A stretch of 64,000 nt of DNA, from the NCBI GenBank assembly GCA_030041495.1, contig JASHNT010000113.1:1-64000 (forward strand), read 5' to 3'. The position numbers and the translations under genes are program-made. Shown here one piece after another: positions 51,317 through 60,209 of the stretch. The DNA comes from Bryobacteraceae bacterium. Its GTDB lineage: Bacteria > Acidobacteriota > Terriglobia > Bryobacterales > Bryobacteraceae. The notes under the pieces were generated by a model. It was not told the DNA's origin and did not search any database. It saw only the letters and a program-made list of their open reading frames with translations. Every line of letters begins with the position of its first letter. The stretch's first letter is position 1.

Positions 51317-52456
51317 ATGTCCGGGATCGAAAACAAATTGGGCCGGATTGAAAACAAGCTCGGAATCTTGCGCCAGAAGCGCGGCATCCCAGCCGCCCGC
51401 TTGGCCAAGGCCGCCGGCGTGACCCGCCAGACCATCTACGCGATGGAAGCCGGCAGCTACATTCCGAACACCGCCGTCGCGCTGCGCCTGGCCAAAGCCC
51501 TGGACGCAACCGTGGAGGATCTCTTCGCGCTGCCGGAAGAAGCGCCTTCGGTCGAGGCGCGGACGGAGCAGGCGTCGCTGCTGGGTGGTTCCGGTTCCCC
51601 GCCTCCGGGCCAACCCGTCGAACTGGCGCGCGTCGACAAGCGCCTGCTGGCTTCGGTGCCGTCGCCCATGCCTTGGTATTTCCCGGCCAGCGACGCCGTG
51701 ATCGCCAGCAAGCCGCAAGGCGCGAAAGCCAGCGTACAGATCTTCGATCCCGACGAAGATTTCCGCAATCGCCTTCTGATCGCCGGCTGCGACCCCGGCA
51801 TCTCCGTGCTGGCGCGGCACGTGCAAGCCGCCGGCGTGGAGCTGGTTCTGGCGCATCGCAACAGCTCGCAAGCTTTGGAGCTGTTGAAGGAGGGCAGCAT
51901 CCACGTGGCCGGCACGCACCTGCGCGACGAATCGAGCGGCGAATCCAACCTGCCCGAGATCGGACGCATGTTTTCGAAAGGCGCCGTGGCCGTGGTTTCC
52001 TTCGCGGTGTGGGAGGAGGGCATCGTCACCGCGGCCGGGAATCCCAAAACAATTCACGGTGTGGATGATTTGGCGCGCCGTGACGTGAGCATCGTGAATC
52101 GCGAACGCGGCGCGGGGAGCCGGGCTCTGCTGGATGCGCACCTCAAGCGTCTGAAGATCGAACCCCGCAGCGTAAAGGGCTACGACCGCACCGCGCCGGG
52201 CCACCTTGCCGCCGCCTGGCAGGTCTACAGCGGCTCCGCCGACGCCTGCATCGCCACGCGCGCCGCAGCCCGCCTGTTCGGCCTGGGCTTCGTCCCGCTG
52301 GTGAGCGAGCGCTACGACCTGGCCATTCGACGCCAACACCTGGACCTGCCGGGAATCGTCGCGCTGCTCGACACGCTCAACCGATCGAGCTACCGCCGGG
52401 AGCTGGAAAGCCTCGGCGGCTATGATGCGAAAGCCGCGGGTGAAAGATTGTTGTAG
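51317..52456 (+). CDS. HTH-XRE regulator fused to periplasmic-binding-protein-like domain (molybdate-linked)
   Basis: A 379-residue one-component regulator. Residues 12-70 form an XRE helix-turn-helix (LGILRQKRGIPAARLAKAAG, then VTRQTIYAMEAGSYIPN). Residues 110-370 match the PBP_like domain (RLLIAGCDPGISVLARHV, GTHLRDESSGESNLPEIGRM, NRERGAGSRALLDAHLKR), a cytoplasmic relative of ModA. Such fusions are thought to sense molybdate or molybdopterin precursor states. It is divergent from modA with 79 bases between, so it most likely controls modA. ATG 51317 starts the HTH; longer frames to 51059 run inside modA. Confidence 0.85.
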   Translation: MSGIENKLGRIENKLGILRQKRGIPAARLAKAAGVTRQTIYAMEAGSYIPNTAVALRLAKALDATVEDLFALPEEAPSVEARTEQASLLGGSGSPPPGQPVELARVDKRLLASVPSPMPWYFPASDAVIASKPQGAKASVQIFDPDEDFRNRLLIAGCDPGISVLARHVQAAGVELVLAHRNSSQALELLKEGSIHVAGTHLRDESSGESNLPEIGRMFSKGAVAVVSFAVWEEGIVTAAGNPKTIHGVDDLARRDVSIVNRERGAGSRALLDAHLKRLKIEPRSVKGYDRTAPGHLAAAWQVYSGSADACIATRAAARLFGLGFVPLVSERYDLAIRRQHLDLPGIVALLDTLNRSSYRRELESLGGYDAKAAGERLL

Positions 52457-52515
52457 AAAAGCCGCTGGTGTAATATCGTTGTAACGCTCGCCGTGCATGG
52501 CGAAGCAGGACGGCG

Positions 52516-53106
52516 ATGACGGAAGCGTTGGTGTTCAGTGCCGCGGTCGCGGCGTTCATCTGGTTTCTCCCGCAGATCGGAGCCTACTGGGCCGTCGTTC
52601 TGCTCCTGGCCGTCGCAATTTCCTTTCGCTGGCATTCGGAAACTTATGCCTCCGCCGGCTTCGCGTCGCTCGAATTCCGGCGAGCCTTGCGTAATTGGAG
52701 AATTTGGTGGGCCGCTCCCGTCGCGCTCGCAGTAGGCCTCGGTTGGGGCCATCTGCCGGGATGGGCTGGCGGGTATCACGCGCTGATTTACTGCGTCTGG
52801 TGCGTGGTGCAGCAGCTCCTGTTTCAGAACATGGTGTGCAAGCGGCTGCGCGAATCGACCGGGCCTTCCTGGAAAAACCGCATTCTGGCCGGCTCATTAT
52901 TCGGCGCGGTGCATCTTCCGAATCCGGTTCTGACTCCCGCGACGGTGGTCTGGGGAACTCTTTCCGGATACCTGTTCGAAGAAAACCCGAGCGTCGGCGC
53001 TCTGGGACTGATGCAATTTTTACTTTCCATCAGTCTGTTCTGGCTGACGCCGCTAAGCTGGAACCACGACTTTCGCGTCGGGCCGGGCTACTGGCATTTC
53101 CACTAA
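52516..53106 (+). CDS. CPBP-like intramembrane protein with altered catalytic residues
   Basis: A 196-residue protein with about six membrane helices, similar in layout to CPBP (CAAX protease and bacteriocin-processing) family proteins. The usual motif 1 EExxxR is QQLLFQ (QQ-x-x-x-Q) here. Motif 2 FxxxH is kept (LFGAVHLPNP). With both Glu and the Arg replaced, the classic glutamate protease chemistry is doubtful. It may be a non-catalytic relative or a different subfamily. It follows the molybdate regulator by 59 bases on the same strand. Confidence 0.6.
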   Translation: MTEALVFSAAVAAFIWFLPQIGAYWAVVLLLAVAISFRWHSETYASAGFASLEFRRALRNWRIWWAAPVALAVGLGWGHLPGWAGGYHALIYCVWCVVQQLLFQNMVCKRLRESTGPSWKNRILAGSLFGAVHLPNPVLTPATVVWGTLSGYLFEENPSVGALGLMQFLLSISLFWLTPLSWNHDFRVGPGYWHFH

Positions 53107-53354
53107 GGCGATCAAGGATCTTCGGGTGCTAACGACGGAAGCTCGTCGTGGGCGATCCGGTCTGCGATGACGGAGCGGCTCGCGATCGAACATGAAGGCT
53201 GTGAAAAATCTTGCTGTGATAAGAGACCAAAGGCTGCCATTCGGCTCTTTGGCGGCCGACTGGATTGCCCTGAACGCGATTTGCCGCGCGGCGGCCGGGG
53301 TTGAAAGGGTTTTCTCGCCGCTGCGGTACATTGTGCCCCGCTCCTAACGGCATC

Positions 53355-54179
53355 TTACTGACCCGGTGTGGCCCCGACGATTGTAACCGAGACATGGTTG
53401 GCCCGCTCCAGCAACTCCGCGCGGTCGAGCAGCAAGGTCCGTCCGGCGTCGATCGCCAGCGCGGTCGTTCCGGTTTCGCGCATCACATCGATGGTCTGCG
53501 GCCCGATCACCGGCACATCGAACAACAGGTGCCTCCGGCGTCCCGACGCCTTCACCAGCCGCAGAGGTTTGTCTTCGACCAACGACGCCGCGCGGCGCAG
53601 CATGGCATCAGTTCCCTCCATCGCCTCAACGGCGACGCAGGCCCGCTCCGCGACGGCTACGCTCTGGCCGATGTCGTGCGCGGAAAGCGCGGCGGCGATG
53701 CGGCGGCCGTAGTCGAGATCGCGCGCCTCGTCGTTTGACGGCTTGCGCCGCGTGAGAACGCCCTCTTCGGCCAGCAGATCCTTGAGCAAGAGCGTTGAAT
53801 CCGCCAACGTGATGCCTTCGTCCGCGAGCACTTTCTGAACGCCGCCGACCAGTGCGTCAGTGTTCTTGGTATCGAGCGATGCCAGCAACTTCACCAAGCG
53901 CCAATCCGGGACGATGGAGGAAAAAATTTTGGCGTGCTTCACCTGCCCGCACATCATAATTTGCGTGATGGATTCCTGCTTGCAGATTTCGATCAGCCGG
54001 CTCAAAGCACCGAGAGAGATCCAGTAGCAGCGCGCGGCCAGGGGCTCAATTTCCTTCGATGCTTCTTCTTTGATCCCGATGGCCACGATTTCCATCCCGG
54101 CCTTACCCGCGGCTTCCAGAGCCAGGATCGGGAAGCGGCCGTTACCGGCGATCAAGCCATACCGGGGCGCGGCGCTCAT
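53355..54179 (-). CDS. lpxI: UDP-2,3-diacylglucosamine pyrophosphatase
   Basis: A 274-residue LpxI-type enzyme that cleaves UDP-2,3-diacyl-GlcN to lipid X and UMP in lipid A synthesis, on the cytoplasmic membrane face. Motifs: LIAGNGRFPILALEAA, LDTKNTDALVGGVQKVLADE and IGQSVAVAERACVAVEAMEG, then TIDVMRETGTTALAIDAGRT near the C-terminus. It replaces LpxH (a calcineurin-fold enzyme), so lipid A is made by the alternative route. It overlaps lpxA by four bases. Confidence 0.9.
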   Translation of the reverse strand: MSAAPRYGLIAGNGRFPILALEAAGKAGMEIVAIGIKEEASKEIEPLAARCYWISLGALSRLIEICKQESITQIMMCGQVKHAKIFSSIVPDWRLVKLLASLDTKNTDALVGGVQKVLADEGITLADSTLLLKDLLAEEGVLTRRKPSNDEARDLDYGRRIAAALSAHDIGQSVAVAERACVAVEAMEGTDAMLRRAASLVEDKPLRLVKASGRRRHLLFDVPVIGPQTIDVMRETGTTALAIDAGRTLLLDRAELLERANHVSVTIVGATPGQ

Positions 54180-54952
54180 TTGACGAAGCCGCGCTCAGAT
54201 GACGCGATGAAATCGAGCAGTTCGGAGATTTCTGCGCTGGGAGGCACTTCCTCGCGGATCCGTTTGACCGCTTGCGCGGTATTCAAGCCCGCGCGCGTCA
54301 GCAAGCGGAACGCCTTATGCAGAGCATCGACGGTTGAGGCAGAAAAGCCGCGACGCTCCAGGCCGGTCGAATTGGCGCCGAATATCCTGGCCTCGCGCGC
54401 CGTCACGGTGTTGGAAAACGGCAGCACGTCCTGGGTGATCACGCTGTAACCACCGACGATCGCGTGACGCCCCACGCGGCAAAACTGATGCACACCCACC
54501 GCTGCGCCGATCCAGGCCCAATCTTCGACGGTCACATGGCCCCCCAGCATCGCCGCGTGCGAGAGCACCACGTGGCTCCCGAACTGCACGTCATGCGCCA
54601 CGTGGGTGTAGGCCATCAGCAGATTGTCGTCGCCGATAGAAGTGAGCATTCCCCCGCCTTGGGTGCCACGGTGCAAGGTTGCGAATTCGCGGATCCGGTT
54701 GCGATGGCCGATACGCAACTGCGATGGCTCGCCTTTATACTTGAGATCCTGCGGCGCCACTCCTACGGTCGAGTAGGGGAAAAAAATGTTGTCCTCGCCG
54801 ATGGTCAGCGCGCCGTCCATGAAGACGTGCCCCTTGACCACAGTGCGCGCGCCGATTTCAACATTGGCTCCGATGATCGTATAGGGCCCAATTTCCGCGG
54901 ATTCCGCGATGCGCGCCGCGGGATCAACGATCGCGGTGGGGTGGATCGGCAC
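54176..54952 (-). CDS. lpxA: UDP-N-acetylglucosamine O-acyltransferase
   Basis: A 258-residue left-handed beta-helix acyltransferase, first step of lipid A synthesis. Hexapeptide repeats run from residue 1 (IHPTAIVDPAARIAESAEIG) to about 190; the catalytic His lies in LMAYTHVAHDVQFG, and VEDWAWIGAAVGVHQFCRVG and GYSVITQDVLPF are typical of LpxA. C-terminal helices start at GFSASTVDALHKAFRLLTRA. It lies 5 bases after fabZ and overlaps lpxI. Confidence 0.94.
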   Translation of the reverse strand: MPIHPTAIVDPAARIAESAEIGPYTIIGANVEIGARTVVKGHVFMDGALTIGEDNIFFPYSTVGVAPQDLKYKGEPSQLRIGHRNRIREFATLHRGTQGGGMLTSIGDDNLLMAYTHVAHDVQFGSHVVLSHAAMLGGHVTVEDWAWIGAAVGVHQFCRVGRHAIVGGYSVITQDVLPFSNTVTAREARIFGANSTGLERRGFSASTVDALHKAFRLLTRAGLNTAQAVKRIREEVPPSAEISELLDFIASSERGFVK

Positions 54953-54957
54953 TTGGG

Positions 54958-55395
54958 CTAGTTCCGGTCGGCCAGCTTACACATCATCACGGCCTCCGCT
55001 ACCACATCGCCGTTCACGCTGGCCGTGCCGGACATCTTGGCGATGGTGGCCTTGCGCTTGAGCAGCTTCATCTCAATGCGCAACTGGTCGCCGGGGCGCA
55101 CCGGTTTGCGGAACTTAGCCTCATCCACGGAAGCCAGCAGCACCAGCTTGGTGTGGCGGTCGGGGATGGTGCTGAGGACCAGAACGCCGGCCACCTGCGC
55201 CATCGATTCGACGATCATCACTCCGGGCATCACCGGAAAATCGGGAAAATGGCCGATGAAAAACGGCTCATTGACGGTGACGTTCTTGATCCCCACGATG
55301 CGATCCGGCTCCAACTCCTCGATGCGATCCACCAGCAGCATGGGATAGCGGTGAGGAAGAATGTCGCGAATCGCCTGAATGTCCATGACAGGCAT
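54958..55395 (-). CDS. fabZ: 3-Hydroxyacyl-[ACP] dehydratase
   Basis: A 145-residue hotdog-fold dehydratase of fatty acid synthesis, cytoplasmic. The active site is FFIGHFPDFPVMPGVMIVES (His and Glu), preceded by LPHRYPMLLVDRI. It competes with LpxA for 3-hydroxyacyl-ACP, which explains the conserved fabZ-lpxA order. lpxD, usually before fabZ, is not in this window. The start ATG-CCT-GTC-ATG has a second ATG at residue 4; either is possible. Confidence 0.94.
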   Translation of the reverse strand: MPVMDIQAIRDILPHRYPMLLVDRIEELEPDRIVGIKNVTVNEPFFIGHFPDFPVMPGVMIVESMAQVAGVLVLSTIPDRHTKLVLLASVDEAKFRKPVRPGDQLRIEMKLLKRKATIAKMSGTASVNGDVVAEAVMMCKLADRN

Positions 55396-55500
55396 GCGCA
55401 GCGGCCATTATAGCAGGGCAGATTGCGCGGAAATCAAAGAAATCCGCACCTCGGGTCACACGCGGCGCATCTGTCGCTACTGAGAGGAACCCTTTCTTAT

Positions 55501-55857
55501 ATGATGCTGAACTGGGATGAGTATTTGCAGCAACTGATGAGCACCACCGGCGAGCTGGGGCGCGTTTCGCCCGAGATCGTACGCGGCTACCGGACCTTGA
55601 GTGACGCCGGTTCGAAAACCAACCGGCTGGACGCCAAAACGCGGGAGTTGATCGCGCTGGGAGTCGCCGTTTCGCTGCGCTGCGACGGCTGCATCACCAC
55701 GCATACTACCGCTGCGATCAAGAATGGCGCGACCAAGGAAGAGATCGTCGAGGCACTGGGCGTCGCCATCAGCGTCAACGCCGGCGCCGCGCTGGTATAT
55801 TCGTCCCGAGTTTTAGACGCCTTTCACGTCAAGACCCAAGCAGCCACGGCGAGCTAG
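55501..55857 (+). CDS. AhpD/carboxymuconolactone decarboxylase-family protein
   Basis: A 118-residue helical protein of the CMD/AhpD family. The redox motif CxxCxxxH is seen in RCDGCITTHTTAAIKNGATK, followed by EEIVEALGVAI. AhpD-like members act as alkylhydroperoxidase partners; this one could serve in peroxide or thiol redox. ATG 55501 is chosen (ATG 55504 follows at once); a longer frame from 55423 lacks support. It is divergent from fabZ and 55 bases before the flavin reductase gene. Confidence 0.85.
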   Translation: MMLNWDEYLQQLMSTTGELGRVSPEIVRGYRTLSDAGSKTNRLDAKTRELIALGVAVSLRCDGCITTHTTAAIKNGATKEEIVEALGVAISVNAGAALVYSSRVLDAFHVKTQAATAS

Positions 55858-55912
55858 TGAAATATCACAGCCGGCCAGGGGCGGGATGAATGGATGATGC
55901 ATACTTACCCGT

Positions 55913-56524
55913 ATGTCTTCATCCAAGCTTCTGGCCGATCCGGCTTACCTCGCCCAGCCAGCGACGTACGCGCTGATGAGCGGCGCGATCGTGCCGCGGC
56001 CGATCGGCTTCCTCTCCACCATTTCCGAAGAAAGCGTGGCGAACCTCGCGCCGTTCAGCTTCTTTAACGCGGTGTGCGCCAATCCTCCCACTGTGTGCGT
56101 CTCGATCACCAACCGCGTTCCGCCGAAGGACACCATCCGGAACATTCGCGCGAACGGCGAATTCGTGGTGAATATTGTGACCGAGGCGATCGCCAAACAG
56201 ATGAACCTCTGTTCCGGCGAATATCCCGCTGGCGTTAGCGAGTTCGAGGTCTCCAAATTAACGCCCGAGCCAAGCGCCGTGGTCCGGCCGCCGTGTGTTC
56301 TGGAATCGCCCGTGAACATGGAGTGCAAGGCGATGCAGATTGTCGAGGTCAGCGCGCGACCGGGCGGCGCGAGTCTGGTCATCGGCGAAATCGTCCGGTT
56401 TCATTACGATCCTTCGATCATGGAAGGCTTGCGCATCCATCCGGGCAAGCTGCGGGCTATCGGCAGGATGGGCGGGAACGAATATACTCGTACCCGGGAC
56501 CGTTTTGAAATGATCCGTCCCTGA
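55913..56524 (+). CDS. Flavin reductase-family protein
   Basis: A 203-residue FMN-binding split-barrel protein of the flavin reductase (DIM6/NTAB) family. Features: GAIVPRPIGFLSTISEESVA, NLAPFSFFNAVCANPPTVC, KDTIRNIRANGEFVVNIV. Members reduce FMN with NAD(P)H or act as hydroxylase components. Length and PRPIGFLSTIS are typical. It could supply reduced flavin to a monooxygenase, but the only one in the window (pobA) reduces its own flavin. It is followed 7 bases later by a small membrane protein gene. Confidence 0.85.
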   Translation: MSSSKLLADPAYLAQPATYALMSGAIVPRPIGFLSTISEESVANLAPFSFFNAVCANPPTVCVSITNRVPPKDTIRNIRANGEFVVNIVTEAIAKQMNLCSGEYPAGVSEFEVSKLTPEPSAVVRPPCVLESPVNMECKAMQIVEVSARPGGASLVIGEIVRFHYDPSIMEGLRIHPGKLRAIGRMGGNEYTRTRDRFEMIRP

Positions 56525-56531
56525 CACTACG

Positions 56532-56765
56532 ATGCCCAATAAGAGACTGCTGAATCTGCTTATGGCAGCCGCGTTGCTGCTAACTCTGGGAGCGGCTGTA
56601 ACACTCCTGCCATTTTCCTCGAATAACATCAAGAGTGACTTAGGCTACAACTCACTGTGCCCGTTCGCTCCCTGGAGCACTCTGACGCTGCTGGTGGGCG
56701 CGGGCCTGGTGTGGATCATTCGAGCATACGTCAAGACCCAAAACGTCAAAACGCAAAAACGTTAA
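56532..56765 (+). CDS. Small two-helix membrane protein
   Basis: A 77-residue protein with two hydrophobic segments (LLMAAALLLTLGAAVTLLPF and STLTLLVGAGLVWIIRAYV) and a basic C-terminus (KTQNVKTQKR). Between them lies a short loop with a CPFAPW motif containing a single cysteine. Such small proteins with two helices and a polar loop are common beside transporters in Acidobacteria, with no known function. It lies 15 bases before the ABC transporter ATPase gene, so could be its partner. Confidence 0.6.
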   Translation: MPNKRLLNLLMAAALLLTLGAAVTLLPFSSNNIKSDLGYNSLCPFAPWSTLTLLVGAGLVWIIRAYVKTQNVKTQKR

Positions 56766-56780
56766 GGCTCTTCTCACCGC

Positions 56781-58469
56781 ATGAATCAGACGATGGCGGA
56801 GCGGCTTCATACGGCGATGGCCGCGGCGCGGCCGGATCAGGCTACATCCGTGCTCCAATCCCTGGATCCGGACGACGCGGCGGAGCTATTCCAGAGCCTC
56901 CCGTTCGAACAGCAACAGAGCTTGTTCGGCGAGATGCCCGCCGGCTACGCGGCTGTCTTGGCGGGCATCATGCCGTACTACCACACCTACGTTCTGCTCC
57001 ACTCGCGTCCGGTTGAGGATTTGACGGCGATCGTCGGCGAGATGAATCCAGACGAGCGCCGGTTCTTCCTGGACGCCCTTCCGGAAGAGGCCTGGCAGCA
57101 TTTGATGGATGAGCTTTCCGGCCAGCACCCGGTCGCCGAACCGGAAGAGGCCTTTGTCGCGGTTGAGCCGCAGGGCCCGCCGATCATCGAAGCGAGGCAG
57201 GTGGAGAAGCACTTCCAGCGGCCCGACGGCGGCGAAATTCAGGTGATCGCGCCCACCGACTTGACGATTTCCGAAGGCCTGGTGGTCGCCATGCTGGGGC
57301 CGTCGGGTTCCGGGAAATCGACTCTGTTGCGCATTCTCACCGGCCTGGCACAGCCCTCCCACGGCGAGGTGCTGTGGCATGGATCTCCTTTGAACGGCTT
57401 GAATCCCAACGTCGCGATCGTGTTCCAGAGTTTCGCGCTGTTCCCCTGGCTCACGGTGATTGAGAATGTGGAGGCCGCGTTGCTCGCGCGCGGAATGGAG
57501 CAGGCTGAGCGCCACAGCCGAGCCCTGCGGACGCTGGCCTCCGTCGGCTTGAAAGGATTTGAAAACGCCTATCCCAAGGAGCTCTCGGGCGGAATGAAGC
57601 AGCGCGTGGGCTTTGCGCGGGCGCTGGCGGTGGAACCGGAAATTCTGTTCATGGACGAACCCTTCTCCGCGCTGGACGTGCTGACCGCGGAGACGCTGCG
57701 CGGCGAGCTGATGGAGCTGTGGCTCGAAAAGAAGATGCCGACCAAGAGCATCTTCATCGTGACGCACAACATCGAGGAGGCGGTTCTGCTGGCGGACCGC
57801 GTCATCGTGCTGGGGCGCAATCCGGCTCGCATCCGCGCCGACTTCAAGGTTCCGCTGGGCCAACCGCGCGACCGCAACGCCGCGGAATTTCTGGTTTACG
57901 TCGACTACATCTACAAACTCATGACCGATCCCGAGCGCGAAGCCGGACCGTTGGTGGCCACCGCGCCCAAGCCCGCGGTTCAAGCTCTACCGCACGCCCG
58001 CCCGGGAGGCATCGCGGGACTACTGGAGTTGGTTGCGGACCGCGGAGGTAAAGAGGATCTGTACCACGTGGCGGAGGATCTCCAGATGGAGGTCGACGAT
58101 CTTCTCCCCATCGCCGAGGGCGCGCGCCTGCTGGATTTCGTCAAGTTGCAGAAAGGCGACCTGGAAATCACGCCCGCCGGGCAGAAATTCGCCGAAGGCG
58201 ATATCGGAGAGCGCAAGCTCCTGTTCCGCGATGCAGTCCTCGCACACGTGCCCTTGCTGCAGCAGATGCACGGAGCCTTACTCAAGAAATCCGACCGCAA
58301 GATGCCGCTCGAATTCTTCCGCGACATTATCGATGAGCACTTCTCCCGGGACGACGCGCACAGCCAGATCGAAACGGCGCTCGACTGGGGCCGCTACGGT
58401 GGCCTCTTCGATTACGATTCCGAGCGGGACAACTTAATCGCGCAAGCCGAGGAGACGCCGCAAGCGTGA
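56781..58469 (+). CDS. MgtE_N - ABC ATPase - AAA_assoc_C fusion protein
   Basis: A 562-residue protein with three parts. Residues 1-115 match the MgtE N-terminal helical superhelix (SVLQSLDPDDAAELFQSLP, IVGEMNPDERRFFLDALPEE). Residues 135-375 are an ABC ATPase of the nitrate/sulfonate/taurine group (Walker A GPSGSGKS at 173-180, LSGGMKQRVG, ILFMDEPFSAL). Residues 405-550 fit the AAA_assoc_C domain of that group (LLELVADRGGKEDLYHVAED, FFRDIIDEHFSRDDAH). In MgtE the N-domain senses Mg(II); here it may gate an ABC importer. It overlaps the permease gene by four bases. Confidence 0.85.
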   Translation: MNQTMAERLHTAMAAARPDQATSVLQSLDPDDAAELFQSLPFEQQQSLFGEMPAGYAAVLAGIMPYYHTYVLLHSRPVEDLTAIVGEMNPDERRFFLDALPEEAWQHLMDELSGQHPVAEPEEAFVAVEPQGPPIIEARQVEKHFQRPDGGEIQVIAPTDLTISEGLVVAMLGPSGSGKSTLLRILTGLAQPSHGEVLWHGSPLNGLNPNVAIVFQSFALFPWLTVIENVEAALLARGMEQAERHSRALRTLASVGLKGFENAYPKELSGGMKQRVGFARALAVEPEILFMDEPFSALDVLTAETLRGELMELWLEKKMPTKSIFIVTHNIEEAVLLADRVIVLGRNPARIRADFKVPLGQPRDRNAAEFLVYVDYIYKLMTDPEREAGPLVATAPKPAVQALPHARPGGIAGLLELVADRGGKEDLYHVAEDLQMEVDDLLPIAEGARLLDFVKLQKGDLEITPAGQKFAEGDIGERKLLFRDAVLAHVPLLQQMHGALLKKSDRKMPLEFFRDIIDEHFSRDDAHSQIETALDWGRYGGLFDYDSERDNLIAQAEETPQA

Positions 58470-60208
58470 CGGAAACCGACCGCCAGGGGTCCCGTCTGTT
58501 GCCGTGGGGCGCCCTGCCCACTTCGGCAGCGTCTTTGCTGAGAGATTTGCCGGTGATCCTGGCGGGCATGGCGCTGCTCTACGGATTGCTCTCGTTGGCG
58601 CATTACTGGGCGAGCCCGGTGGGCGAGCAACCGGTCATCGACCTGCGCCCCTCCGCGCTGCCCAAATACGCGCTGTTTTCCGTGACGCGCATCGCTCTGG
58701 CATATCTGCTCAGTCTGGTAGTGGCCGTCGCCTATGGCTACGTTGCGGCGCATTCCACGCGAGCCGAACGAGTCCTCATTCCGCTGCTCGATACGCTGCA
58801 ATCCATCCCCGTGTTGAGCTTCCTTCCCCCGGTCATGGTCGCGATGATGGCGCTGTTTCCGACGCGGCAATTGGGTATCGAGCTCGGCTCGATTCTGCTG
58901 ATCCTGACTGGCCAGGTCTGGAACATGACGTTCAGCGTGTACTCTTCCATCAAGAATGTTCCGCGCGAGATGCGCGAGGCCGCCGGCATCTACCGATTCA
59001 GCCGCTGGCAGGAGCTGACCCAACTGGAACTTCCGTCGGCAGCCATCGGACTGGTTTGGAATTCGATGATGAGCGTGGCGGGTGCCTGGTTTTTCCTGAT
59101 GGCGTGCGAGATGTTCGCGTTGGGAAACCGCGACCTGCGGCTGCCGGGGCTGGGCTCGTATTTGCAGACCGCGTCCAACGCCGGAGACACGCGTGCGATT
59201 GCATGGGGACTGGCGGCCATGATTGTGGTGATCGTGCTCATAGACCAGCTCATCTGGCGTCCGGCCATCGCGTGGGGAGAAAAGTTCAAGCTGGAGCAGG
59301 TTGAGGCGGTGCAAACGCCGCGCTCCGCCGTGCTGAATCTGCTGCGGCGTTCGCGCGTGCTGAACGCGCTGGAGCGCACGGCGATCGACCCGGCCGGGGA
59401 ACGCGTGACTCTGTACTTCGCCAGAAGCCGGGCCGACGGACCACCTACGCGGCCGAAAGGCGCAAATTGGACGGCGCGAGCTGTAGCCGTCGCGGCGGTC
59501 CTCCTGCTCGCGTTCGCGGTGGTCAAGATGGCTCTGGTTACGGCCTCGCTTTCGCGATCCGCCATGCTGGGAATCCTCACCGGCGCCGGCGCCACCTTTT
59601 TGCGAGTGGAAGCAACGCTGCTACTGGCTGCACTGTGGACCGTTCCGGTGGGCGTCGCGGTCGGCCTCCGCCCACGCCTGGCGGCGTTCCTTCAACCTCT
59701 TGCCCAAATTGCAGCGTCGGTGCCCGCGACGGCTCTGTTTCCGATCCTGCTGTTGTTTTTGATTCGCGCCGGCGGGGGATTGGGCATTGGCTCCATCCTC
59801 CTGCTGTTGCTGGGAACACAATGGTACATCCTGTTCAACGTGATCGCGGGAGCCAGTTCGATTCCAGCGGATCTCAAGGAAGCCTGCCACGTGTTCGGGA
59901 TCTCCGGAGCGCAGCGCTGGCGCAAATTGTTTCTTCCGGGGATCTTCCCTTACCTGATTACCGGCTTCGTCACGGCCTCCGGAGGCGCGTGGAACGCGAG
60001 TATCGTGGCCGAGTACTTCAAGTTCCGCGGGCAGACGCTTTCCACGGTCGGGTTGGGAGCGGTGATCAGCCGCGCCACCGACAACGGCGATTTTCCGGCA
60101 TTGCTGGGCGCGACTCTGGTGATGGCGGCGATGGTGGTGACTTTCAACCGGCTGGTGTGGAGACGATTGTACGTGCTCGCGTCCACGCGCTTCCGGCTGG
60201 AAGTGTAG
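58466..60208 (+). CDS. Double-length ABC transporter permease
   Basis: A 580-residue inner-membrane protein made of two BPD_transp_1 permease units (about residues 20-270 and 335-575). Each has an ATPase-contact loop: EMREAAGIYRFSRWQEL and DLKEACHVFGISGAQRW. Such fused permeases belong to the nitrate/taurine/bicarbonate group; typical ones are ~270 residues single. It pairs with the upstream fusion ATPase (overlap GTGA). No substrate-binding protein gene is adjacent, so the substrate, perhaps a small anion, is unknown. Confidence 0.85.
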   Translation: MTETDRQGSRLLPWGALPTSAASLLRDLPVILAGMALLYGLLSLAHYWASPVGEQPVIDLRPSALPKYALFSVTRIALAYLLSLVVAVAYGYVAAHSTRAERVLIPLLDTLQSIPVLSFLPPVMVAMMALFPTRQLGIELGSILLILTGQVWNMTFSVYSSIKNVPREMREAAGIYRFSRWQELTQLELPSAAIGLVWNSMMSVAGAWFFLMACEMFALGNRDLRLPGLGSYLQTASNAGDTRAIAWGLAAMIVVIVLIDQLIWRPAIAWGEKFKLEQVEAVQTPRSAVLNLLRRSRVLNALERTAIDPAGERVTLYFARSRADGPPTRPKGANWTARAVAVAAVLLLAFAVVKMALVTASLSRSAMLGILTGAGATFLRVEATLLLAALWTVPVGVAVGLRPRLAAFLQPLAQIAASVPATALFPILLLFLIRAGGGLGIGSILLLLLGTQWYILFNVIAGASSIPADLKEACHVFGISGAQRWRKLFLPGIFPYLITGFVTASGGAWNASIVAEYFKFRGQTLSTVGLGAVISRATDNGDFPALLGATLVMAAMVVTFNRLVWRRLYVLASTRFRLEV

Positions 60209-60209
60209 T

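Noticed and set aside
53107-53354. Possible 45-codon ORF from ATG 53166 in the gap between the CPBP-like gene and lpxI
   Set aside because: No ribosome site, no recognisable sequence; treated as intergenic. No terminator with a T-run is visible either.
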